A stretch of DNA of 19,270 nt, from contig JWZX01001998.1 in the NCBI GenBank assembly GCA_001275005.1, positions 1 through 19,270 on the forward strand. Direction: 5' to 3'. This document shows, piece by piece, positions 6,467 through 14,689 of the stretch. Position 1 is the stretch's first letter, and the number at the start of each line of letters is the position of its first letter. Under the pieces are notes generated by a model, which was not told the origin of the DNA, ran no database searches, and saw only the letters and a program-made list of their open reading frames with translations. The DNA comes from Chrysochromulina tobinii. Lineage: Eukaryota; Haptophyta; Prymnesiales; Chrysochromulinaceae. Made by a program: the position numbers and the translations under genes.

Positions 6467-9400
6467 CGCCGCCGCAGCCGCCGCAGTCCTTCCCGCAGGT
6501 TGTGCATCGCTCCCAGCTTGGTGCGGCAGAGGCTGCGCAGCTGCGTAGCACCCACGCCATGCTTCGTGCGCAGCCGGCTAACGCCAGCATCAGGCCTCAC
6601 CGAGGCGTCACCCTCGGCGACGGTGCGGCCGACGACATCCACTCACGAAATACGGCCACGCTAAGCGGGAGTGAGTGCGGATGAGATCCGTGCTGCACAG
6701 CAGCAGCTGCGCGCACAGCTGGACCCGGACCTCGTCGCGCGCATCCAGAAGCGCAGCGCGGCTACGAATGGTGCTGCCAGTGGGTCGTCTTTGTTGCCGC
6801 CGCCGCCGCCGCAGCCGCCACAGCCGACACGACGGCCACCACCACCGCCGCCGCCGCCACAGCCGCCGCCGCCACAGCCGCCGCCGCCCCAACCGTATGC
6901 GGAAGAGCTCGAGCGTTTAAAGCGCGAGTGGATGGGCGAGGCTGAGGCTGAGCCTGTGCCCCTCGACGAGGCGCGTCAGAAGCGTACCGCCGCGGAGGCC
7001 TTGGAGGCGGCGACGCGCAAGCTCGGGCTGCACTCGGTGCGCTTCGACTTAGGTGGACGGCAGATCGATCCGTCGAGCGCCGACACGATCGACGTGAGCG
7101 AGGGGCTCCACCACCACGGCGAGGCGCCCGCGGCGCCCGGGTACACGCTTGCGGAGCTCTCACGCCTCGCGCGCTCCACGGTGCCGGCGCAACGCTCACA
7201 GGCACTGCTCACGCTGGCCGGCGTGCTCGGGCACGCCGCCTTCGCGCAGCGACCTCGAGTATCAGCTGCCGCACCGACCACCGGATCTGCCGTGAACGTT
7301 CACACCGGATCTGCCGACGTCACCATGGCCGCCGCCACCGGAGCCACCCTCGAGCACGCGCTGGTCGCCAACGGCGTAGCTGTGGTGCGCTGGTGCCGCG
7401 ACGCCGACACAGCGGTGCTGCTGCGCGTTGCCCTCGACGATGGGAGCACGTCGTGCGTGCACGCAGCGCTTCGGGCGGCCGACGCGCTCGCCGAGGCCTC
7501 CCAAGGCAGCCTGCCTCTCGGTTCCCTGTTGGCCGACGCGACGCGTGTGGCGCTCAGCCACCGCGGGGGCGAGGCGCTCGGGTTTGCAAGTGCGGCGAGT
7601 AGGGCGCCGGGCGATAGGGCGCCGGGCGATAGGGACGCGGCCAGCGGTGAGGGGGCGGCGGAGACCGATACGGAGACCGATGCGGCGCTGTGCCGGCGCT
7701 CGCTCATCGAAGGATGGGTGCGCATGGGCATCTGTGGGAGGCTGCGCTACCTGCTAGACAGTGGCGACCTCGCCCCGGCAGGCGAGGCAGACGCCTTGGC
7801 GTTGCTGTGCCGCTGTGCGCACACCTCTCTCAGCTGCGCGAGCGACGTCGCACGGACACCCCACCTCCTCGCCTCCCTACGCACGCTTCTTCAGGCTCGC
7901 AGCCCGGCGCGCCCCACGCTCCGGCTCGTGCTCACGCTCTTGCAGCTGCTGTGCGCGGCCTCGCGCGGCCTCGCAAGCCTCGTGCTGCAGGCGGGCACCC
8001 TCCACTGCTGCCACGCGACGCTCGCCGGTGCCTTTCGCGTTGACATTGTCAGCGGTACGATCGCGGCTCCTCGGCAACCCCTTCCCGCCGGCGATCCGAC
8101 CGCCGCCGCGACCTCTCCAGCTGCCCTCCTCAGCACCTCTCTCGGCGCCGACGACCTGGCAGCTGCCGTGATCGGGCTGTGGCGCTGCTGCGCCGCCTAC
8201 TCTCTCAGCGAGCCGCCGCTCGACTCCTACTTTCCTCTGTTCTCGCAAGCGACCAGCGCGCCCTGCGGCGTGATGAGCACAGCCATCTTTTCTCTCCTCG
8301 AGACTCTGTGCTACTTGCCGCAGGACGCTCGGCTCGTGCGCGTGGACGCGGCGCCGCAAGGCTCGACAGCTGGCGAGCCAGCCGACGGCGCCTCGGCTGA
8401 GGGTGTGCACGATGAGGGTGTGCAGGTGGAGGGTGTGAAGGAGGAGGATGAGGAGGCGGAGGCCGAGGAGGCGGCGGAGAGGGCGGCGGAGGAGGCGGCG
8501 GAGGAGGCCGATGTGGCTGCGGCCGCCTCCACTCCGGAGGGCGCGACCATCGTCCACAAGCTCGAGGCCTCCCTCCCATCCGCGCACGCGGCTGCGCCGG
8601 CGACACGACCCACGACGAGCGCCTCCAAGAGCGTTGTGGTGAGCGCTCAAGATGGCGTCGCATTGGATGCGCCGCCCCTGGGCGTCGTGGTGAGCGCTCA
8701 AGATGGCGGCCTCTCTGGGCGCTGGCGCTTTCTCTCGGCCTACGTGCCGTCGGCCCTCACGGCGCTTCGTGCTGCGGACGCGTCCATCGAGGGCCTTGTT
8801 GCGAATGCCGCGGGCGAGGGCCATGGCGGCAGTATGGGCTGCGACAGGGTCGAGCCGCCGACGCGCGTGCTCGCCATCGTGGACGCCGCGCGCCAGGCCG
8901 CCGCGAGCGCGCAGATGGTCGCCTCGTACGTCGCGGCGTTGCAAGCACTGCAGCCCGACGTGCACCTTCCGCTGCTGCTGCCATGGTGCGAGCAGCTCTC
9001 CGATCGACTGGCGGCCTCGCTGCAGCGCGGTGGCGTCTGCATGTGGGCGCTGGCAACTCTTCGACGCGCGACGACCACTTGCCCTTCGAGCCGTTTGGAG
9101 GTGGGCGCCGCGGTCGACTACCTGCTTGGCCTCGTCCGCCTCCTCTGGCAGTTGAGCCGGACGCACCGGGGCTTGCTCGCGCGCTGGGCCAAGGTTGACG
9201 GTGCCAGCTTGACCGTAGTCGCGGCAACGCTCTGGGATGTGTGCCAAGGCCTTCCAGAAGCCATAGGGAGCATCAAGCCAACGCTGCACGATCCGCGCGC
9301 CGACCAAGAGTCCCGCGGCGAGGCCACAGTCGAGAGCTATGCCACGAGCGTCCATGCGGCCTCAGTCTCGATGGCAGCGACCGCGCCGACCGGTCGCGCC

Positions 9401-11158
9401 CTTTTGGGCGCCTCTGGGCGCCTCGGCCATCTGACAGTCGTCCTCATCGACGCCATCGACGCGGCTTCGACTCGGCTCCCCTCCGTGCCTCTGAACCCCG
9501 CGTCGCCATCGGCGTCGCCGGATGCTGCCACTAGCCGTGGCGCGGCCCGCCTTATCAGTCTCGCCTTGTGCGCCGCGACATGGATGCGGCCAGGGGACGA
9601 GGTCGCCTGCCGCACGCTGGTGACCAATGTGTCCATGAGCACGCGCTGGCTTCGTCGTCTGATCGACGAGGAGCACGCGCAGACGATGCACGCCGATCCA
9701 AGCGCGCCGTCGGACGCGGATGCTGATGCGCACCAAATTCGTGCAGCGATGCTGCCGACGTTCTCTCGGATGCTCGAACTGGGCCCCGCTGAGGAGACCC
9801 AAGCGCGCGCGCGCGCCACCCCGAGCCCCACCGAGCTCGCCGCGCTCAGCGTCTCCTCTTCCGCGTCGCCGCTGCCGCTGCCGCCCGACTGGCTCTGGGG
9901 CCCGTGCCATCAGTTTGGCATCGACGCGGGCGACAAGATGCCTGAGGCCCGTGTGCTCTCGCAGCTGGGCACTTCGCTCCGGCTGCTGCGCCTGCTGCTC
10001 GCTCATCCGCCGCTCTGCTGGGCGGCACCTTCGCGACTGCTGTGCCGCGGCCTCGCCACGTTCAATCTGCCCGGCACACCGTGGCGCGACACCGCCGTAG
10101 CTCGAGCGCTCGACGCCATCTTTGACGGCCTCACCGCCCCTGGGCGAGGCGGTGGGGAGGGGGGGCGAGGCGGTGGGGGGCGAGGCGGTGGGGAGGGTTC
10201 GTATCAGAGCTCGAATGGCGGTCGCGGGCCGCAGCGCTGCTGTCTGCTCGGCGACGAGCGGCGCGTCGACGTGGCCGAGCTGCTACGCAGCGTCCTCGAG
10301 ACCTTTACCGCGGAGTCGTACGGTGATCCAACGTTCAGCAAATGGATTCTGCTCGGCATGCGCACGGAGGAGCCCGAAAGCGTGAAGCTCGCCACGTGGC
10401 ATGCGCTCGAGGAGCTTGCGCACAAGCTGCCGATGGCGCATCCGGCGCCGGATCGCGTGCAACAGTGGTTCGCGCGTGGGGGCGAAGAGGTGGGCGACGA
10501 GGAGCTTGGTTGTGGAGTGAGGGCGGCCTCAGATCCAGCATCCAAGGAGGAGCTTGTGGCCTCAGAGGCGCTTCTCAAAGCATTTGAAGCGAGCCTGCTG
10601 CATGGAAAGCTGCGCGAGGCGCCACGCTCGTCTTTCCTTTACTGCCTTGCCCTCCATCACCTCGCAGCAGCCGCCTTTGGCGGTGGCGCAGGCACGATCC
10701 ACCTCAACCACCTCGTGCAGGGCGCCACTGCCGAGGCGTGTGTGGACCTGTGCCGCGCCACGCGCTCGAGCCTTCGAGGCGGCCTCGCCGCTGTCGAAAC
10801 AGAAGAGGCAGTCCAGGCCGCCGCGGTGATGCTACGGCGCAGCAGCCTCACGCGTGCTGCTTTGAAGGAGGTGTCCAACGAAATGCCTGCGGCTGCCGTG
10901 GCGGCGGTGACGGCGGAGCTGGGAGTCCTCGAGGATGAGGCCCAACTTTGGCTCGAACGGCGCGATGCGCACGAGCGGCAGACGGGCAGGGCCGCGCGAG
11001 GAGCGTCGGCGCGAGAGGGGGAGAGCAGTACGGCGCCAGCGGAATCAGCCAAGCCCGTGAATCGCGTCTTTGTCAACAAGCTAACCTCGGCGCTCGACAA
11101 GGTTTTGGCCGAGCAAGAGGACGAGGAGAGGGGCAGCCAGAGGGGCACCCTGCTGTGA
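6055..11158 (+). CDS. RPAP1: RNA polymerase II-associated protein 1 (RPAP1) homologue, two exons
   Basis: Homologue of RPAP1, a eukaryotic factor for assembly and nuclear import of RNA polymerase II and for its link to Mediator. The gene joins 6055-6622 and 6672-11158 and encodes about 1,684 residues, longer than human RPAP1 (about 1,390). Residues 18-43 (LLKEQAEFLAMGGKAG...VRVSR) match the family N-terminus. Residues 190-218 match the RPAP1_N box (VSADEIRAAQQQLRAQLDPD). Residues 313-368 carry the RPAP1_C signature: RFDLGG, GLHHHGE and YTLAELSRLARSTVP. The rest is long, helical and armadillo-like. Low-complexity inserts are a 14-Gln run (124-137), a Pro/Gln tract (about 231-264), an acidic Glu/Ala tract (about 766-805) and a Gly-rich loop near 10140-10197. 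The start has A at -3 and fits the family N-terminus. Without removing 6623-6671 the frame breaks just before RPAP1_N, so the intron (or a frameshift) is required. Confidence 0.9.
6424..6465. repeat. (CAACAG)7 repeat encoding 14 Gln in RPAP1
   Basis: Seven exact CAACAG units give residues 124-137, all glutamine, followed by a Pro/Gln stretch. The alternating CAA/CAG makes it less prone to slippage than pure CAG. Confidence 0.95.
6623..6671 (+). other. 49-nt intron of RPAP1
   Basis: Donor GTGCGGCC, acceptor GCGGGAG, phase 1. A CTAAG branch-point-like word lies close to the acceptor. Splicing makes the codon G|TG (Val) and gives a continuous frame into the RPAP1_N box. The donor begins GTGCG like the other two supported introns. 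The small size leaves a frameshift or sequencing error as an alternative. Confidence 0.7.
6798..6896. repeat. CCG/CAG-rich tract encoding Pro/Gln in RPAP1
   Basis: An imperfect CCG-CAG-CCA tract that encodes Pro runs separated by single Gln residues, directly after the RPAP1_N box. It probably acts as a flexible linker. Confidence 0.85.
7601..7630. repeat. 15-bp tandem duplication in RPAP1
   Basis: AGGGCGCCGGGCGAT occurs twice head to tail (7601-7615, 7616-7630) and gives APGDR twice in the protein. It lies in a non-conserved loop and is in frame. Confidence 0.9.
8636..8708. repeat. 22-bp exact direct repeat, 51-nt period, in RPAP1
   Basis: The 22-base words at 8636-8657 and 8687-8708 are identical and in frame. 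Both encode VVSAQDG in a linker just after the acidic Glu/Ala tract. This looks like a recent in-frame local duplication of 17 codons. Confidence 0.9.
10142..10197. repeat. GGGCGAGGCGGTGGGG repeat encoding a Gly-rich loop in RPAP1
   Basis: Three near-identical G-rich units encode GRGGGEGG-type residues. The coding strand carries many runs of three or more G, so a G-quadruplex is possible here. Confidence 0.85.
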
Positions 11159-11513
11159 CAGGCCATGAGTCAACCTTTCGCGGGCTTAATGCATGTCACA
11201 AGCGGCGCGTCGCGTTGGGCGAGTTCGAGAAGAGAAACCAACTCGCAACTGGGCGAAGAGCGCAACTATGCCGTGGCCCCCGACGCTTCAAAAGCCTCTC
11301 CCGCACTGCTTTCTTAGTTGAGGGTGACAGAGCCGTGGCAACCGTGGCAACCGAAAGTAGAGGACTGTACGTAAGCACTCAAGTAGCAAACACGCAATCA
11401 ATAATTCTGCCGAAGTCGTCTAAAAAATTCGTCATCCCGACGGAGGCGTCGGCGGTTTCGTGAGTTTTTGCGTCGCAGCGAGTCGGCTATCGGCAAGTCC
11501 CGCGACACTCATC
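11159..11513. other. Spacer between RPAP1 and the TLC-like gene
   Basis: It contains the 3' flank of RPAP1 and the promoter side of the next plus-strand gene. A small tandem CCGTGGCAA duplication lies near 11334-11351. No recognisable coding, RNA or repeat element otherwise. Confidence 0.5.
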
Positions 11514-12212
11514 ATGCTCCCCGATTTCACTCCGCTCCCACGAGCAGCGCTTGTGGTCCTCTTGTGGCTTCTGACGCACCTGGCTGCGACGCACAAGGCC
11601 ATCCGGATCGTCGGTACTGTGATGGACGGCGGCACGCCGCGCTGGCGATCTGCAGTTGGCCTAATCACGCAGCTCGGCGTACTGCCAGTGCTCTTTTTTG
11701 TCGCACTCATCTCCAATGGCGACGCGCAGGGCTGGTCAGACCGCAGTGCAGCGTCGCGCGATGGCATGCACTTTATGGGTTGGGCATTTGCTGCCATCTT
11801 TCCTTCGCTCATGCTGCTCGACTTTGTGATGTGCGAACTCAGCCCTCTCATCATGGCGCACCACTTGGTTTGCGTGCTGGGTCACGTGTACGCGTGCACG
11901 GTGGCAGCGCGGTCGTTTCCAGCCTACTTTGCTGGAGTAGTCGCTCTCGAGGTGGGTAGTGGTGGCACCGGTGTGCATTGCTTGTCGCCGAAGAGCTTTT
12001 CGGCAGCAAACATGCTCGTGCTCATGACAATTTCCAACTTGGTGGCCTTGGGTTGCGTCTGGCAGTGGACCTCCTGGAATGACGAACGAGGGTGGATGGA
12101 GAGCTGCACTGTCGTATTCACGAGTAGTATGCTCTGCCTTGCGCGCCAGAATGATGCGCAGCAAGTGTGGAGGTCGTCTGGTGTCGATGAGAAAAACATC
12201 AAGAAGATCTGA
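11514..12212 (+). CDS. Multi-pass membrane protein, TLC-domain-like
   Basis: A 232-residue integral membrane protein, probably of the TRAM-LAG1-CLN8 (TLC) fold and closest in pattern to TLCD4/TMEM56-type proteins. Hydrophobic segments lie at about 10-27, 48-67, 86-106, 112-132, 134-152 and 166-184, with a possible seventh near 196-210. The segment LLDFVMCELSPLIMAHHLV (101-119) has the TLC D...HH arrangement, and PAYFAGVVALEVGSGG (136-151) sits where family members have an acidic residue in a late helix (here E146). The C-terminus is charged and ends KNIKKI; a di-lysine-like ER retrieval role is only a guess. TLC proteins act in ceramide synthesis or membrane lipid composition, but the ceramide synthase Lag1 motif is not complete here, so no enzyme activity is assigned. 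The ATG at 11514 has A at -3; the frame runs upstream only from a GTG. Confidence 0.55.
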   Translation: MLPDFTPLPRAALVVLLWLLTHLAATHKAIRIVGTVMDGGTPRWRSAVGLITQLGVLPVLFFVALISNGDAQGWSDRSAASRDGMHFMGWAFAAIFPSLMLLDFVMCELSPLIMAHHLVCVLGHVYACTVAARSFPAYFAGVVALEVGSGGTGVHCLSPKSFSAANMLVLMTISNLVALGCVWQWTSWNDERGWMESCTVVFTSSMLCLARQNDAQQVWRSSGVDEKNIKKI

Positions 12213-12327
12213 TCGCAGGGTCAGGAGACCACACCCGATACTGAGTAGCATGCAGCCGTCGGTGTTGAGGCTGTGCGTGTGTCATGCACACGGATGATTG
12301 GTCTCTCCGTTTTTGCGCTTTCGGACA

Positions 12328-12345
12328 GCATGCATGGCATGCATG
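12328..12345. promoter_or_regulatory. Imperfect palindrome of CATGCATG words upstream of the C2HC gene
   Basis: GCATGCATGGCATGCATG is two CATGCATG words around a central G. It lies about 93 bp before the chosen start codon. It could be a transcription-factor site; there is no direct evidence. Confidence 0.35.
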
Positions 12346-12437
12346 TAAGATTTCTCATCACGGACCTCGAAACATCAAACCGAACTTCACCGCGGGCGCG
12401 TTGCTTTCAGCATACTGAACGAGCCTGGCGCCGCGTA

Positions 12438-13811
12438 ATGCCGCCGGAGACGGACAAGAAGGTACCTGCAACGGACAAGGGGAACGCATTGATCACTGCC
12501 TCGGCATTCCTCGAGGCGGCCACGCCTTCAGTCGAGATGAACAAGGAGATGGTGAGCATGTTAATTGCCTCGACCTTCCTCACGGGCGCCGCACACACCA
12601 AACGCATCCAGGCTTCTGAGAAAGCCGGTGGTATCGACGAGCATGTGTTTTTTGTCAGCTACCAGCCGCCCACGCCGCGTACAAAGAGGGTCAGCGTTGA
12701 GGGATCGGCAAGTGGAGTCGTTGTGGCTGCCAAGACGCCCACGTGCGCAGTGTGCGACACCCCCATGGCAGAATACTGTTTGCGCATCAAATGGGCTGGG
12801 CTTCGAAGCACCCCGTGGGTACATCTGAGCTGCCGCAGGATGCCTACGATCCCGCATGAGGGCTGCTTGGAGCTACACATTCACGTGCGGGGGGTGGAAG
12901 CCCTCGAGGCCGCCGACGCCCAGACCGTAGAAGCGTGGCGGCATGGTGTAATGCCACTGCCTGGTGCTCTCACGGAGCGAGCTCGTCGAGAGCAGGTGAG
13001 GCTTGCTGAGCTCGAGGCCCGCCGGCTTGAAGCGGAGGAGGTAAGTGCCGAAGGCATGTTCAGCCGCGTGGCAGAGCGGCGCGAGGCGAGGGAACAACGC
13101 ATGAATTGGCAGCGCGAGCACGACCGTAAGCCCTTATCCGAGCACTCGCAGATGCCGCTCCTGCTCCTGCCACCACGGAGGAGGGCACCTTCTCCCGATC
13201 GCCTCCCGTCGCCATCTAGCTTCTTGCTGACGGGTTCGTCACCACGGGCGCGAGAGGCTGTGAGGGAGCGAGCTTGCCGTGAACATGAGAAGCGTGACGC
13301 GCAGGCACAGAGGCTCCAGAAGCTCAAGGCCGCGCAGGCGGATCAGCTGCAGGCGGTGCAGGCTGCATGCAGCAGCCGAACGAACTCGGTTGGCGCAGGT
13401 CTCGGGTCCCTCAGCTCGACCCTCCCCTCGCCGCGTGCCCACGAGAACCAGCAACGTGCGGCGGATAGTCTCGAGCGCCATGGCGAGGCAATGGCCAAGC
13501 ACCGCGTGGCGATCCAGGCAGCGGAAGAGCGCGCAGAGCTGGCTTGGCTAGCGCAGCACCTCGGGGCCCTGCCGGCACCACTGCCTCGGCCACGCTATCT
13601 AATCATAGAGCCCAGGATTCCACTGACATCGTGTCGGCCGCCTCCATTCCGGCCGCTGCCACAACCTGACCTCAATAGCAGCCGATGCATTACAGAAGCG
13701 GAGCTGCTCGCGCTGCCTCTCCGCATCCGAATGGCATTTGAGCGCGAGCCCGACGGGGTCGAGATGCCTTTCCTCGGCGCTTCCGCTTGGAAGCAACCCT
13801 CTCGTTTTTAG
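12438..13811 (+). CDS. Unrecognised protein with a PARP-finger-like C2HC motif and coiled coils
   Basis: A 457-residue protein I cannot assign to a family. Residues 14-60 are Ala/Ser/Thr-rich and helical. Residues 103-132 hold CAVC-x22-HLSC, with WVHLSC and an upstream LRIKWAGLR. This spacing and the W-x-H-x2-C end resemble a shortened PARP-type zinc finger (usually C-x2-C-x28-30-H-x2-C), a DNA-break-binding fold, but the match is partial. Residues 178-230 and 270-310 are Arg/Glu/Ala-rich and look like coiled coils, with a third near 337-372. Residues 245-262 and 378-410 are Pro-rich. The start at 12438 was chosen for its purine at -3; the frame is open upstream to about 12273 with other ATGs (12294, 12330, 12339), so up to 48 residues more are possible. 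No membrane or signal segment is visible. A nuclear, nucleic-acid-linked role is inference only. Confidence 0.6.
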   Translation: MPPETDKKVPATDKGNALITASAFLEAATPSVEMNKEMVSMLIASTFLTGAAHTKRIQASEKAGGIDEHVFFVSYQPPTPRTKRVSVEGSASGVVVAAKTPTCAVCDTPMAEYCLRIKWAGLRSTPWVHLSCRRMPTIPHEGCLELHIHVRGVEALEAADAQTVEAWRHGVMPLPGALTERARREQVRLAELEARRLEAEEVSAEGMFSRVAERREAREQRMNWQREHDRKPLSEHSQMPLLLLPPRRRAPSPDRLPSPSSFLLTGSSPRAREAVRERACREHEKRDAQAQRLQKLKAAQADQLQAVQAACSSRTNSVGAGLGSLSSTLPSPRAHENQQRAADSLERHGEAMAKHRVAIQAAEERAELAWLAQHLGALPAPLPRPRYLIIEPRIPLTSCRPPPFRPLPQPDLNSSRCITEAELLALPLRIRMAFEREPDGVEMPFLGASAWKQPSRF

Positions 13812-14689
13812 CAAACTCGACGCGCTACGCGACGGGTCGTTAGAGGTTAGACGCGATCGTGCGGTGGGGGCAGCCATACATGTAAGGGCAACTAAAGGGC
13901 AACGCTTAGGCAAGGCTTACCTAGACTCACCTGAGAGAACAGACTGCAACTATCCAGTGTCACCGCCCGCCGTCCTGCCAGGAGCGACCACGATCCAGAC
14001 GTTCTCTCCTAATTCTCTCCTTCATCTGACATCTCCGAGAATAAACCGAGAGACGTTCCTCGTCCGTTCAGTCGAGTCCTTGCGCCTCAGTCTGCACTTC
14101 TGAGCTCTGCCTCTCTGAGCACTGACTTCTGCCCCCGCTTTCGTCGCACGTCGCTTCGTCTATCGTCGGTCAATCGGTCTCGCGTCGCGACGCGTTCAGA
14201 AAAATGGACTGGTAAGGCTGGGGGTCGCCCCACGGTCTCACACGGATAGTAATTCGATTAGTCAACCCGCGATTCGGCATCTTCGCGAACGAAACAACAA
14301 GACGTACGCTTTTCGTCCTTCGACGACGCACACGGCACCCACGGTTCGCCGTCTGGATCGGACGAACCGAGCGGCGAAACCCGAAACACTCGACTCTTGA
14401 GACGACTATAACGCACAAAGGCGTTTAGCTTTAGGACCGAGCGGACGGGCGAGAAAGGCGTCGGCCGAGTGAACCGCGACGAGCGATCCGTCGACGCCAC
14501 GCCACCCTCCGCACGCGGTCGTACGAACCGGTCCCGCTCCACGTCGGAGCGATCGCATGCAACTCTCGCGCGTGACGCGTCGGCCGCGATCCATTTTCGA
14601 TAATTTACCGTCTGACAGTGGTGAGGCCGCGCAGTATTGTGATCAGAAACGGTGTCCCACCCAGGTAAATGCACCGAACCACCACCCGA
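13812..14689. other. Long convergent spacer with an unusual CpG-rich part
   Basis: It lies between the 3' ends of the C2HC gene (plus) and NDUFAF7 (minus), so no promoter is required here. From about 14130 to 14600 the sequence is dense in TCG/CGA words yet less GC-rich than the genes; in 14281-14340 I count 34 G/C and 10 CpG in 60 bases. A short hairpin, GGTTCGCCG...CGG(A)CGAACC, lies at 14343-14368. The frames here are 60 to 140 codons long and show no family signature. ATACATGTAAGGG at 13876 matches 17979. I see no tRNA, rRNA or spliceosomal RNA. Confidence 0.5.

Noticed and set aside
6410-6900. CAG/CCG tracts considered as a CRISPR-like or satellite array
   Set aside because: They are in-frame codon repeats (Gln, Pro) in RPAP1, with no spacers and no repeat-spacer regularity.
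7877-9355. 492-codon open frame on the minus strand opposite RPAP1
   Set aside because: It mirrors the G/C third-position bias of the RPAP1 frame, is Arg/Gly/Ala-rich and shows no domain, whereas the opposite strand has strong RPAP1 signatures.
12273-12437. N-terminal extension of the C2HC protein from a GTG at 12273
   Set aside because: GTG is not a usual nuclear start codon and the extension spans the CATGCATG palindrome; a start at 12438 is preferred, though 12294, 12330 and 12339 remain possible.
14600-14660. Possible spliceosomal RNA (U4-like GCGCAGTATTGTGATC)
   Set aside because: Only a few bases match and the expected stem and Sm site are missing.
14170-14674. Minus-strand frames of 62 to 138 codons in the convergent spacer
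   Set aside because: They overlap each other in different frames, have no domain or gene-like codon use, and look like chance frames in CpG-rich DNA.
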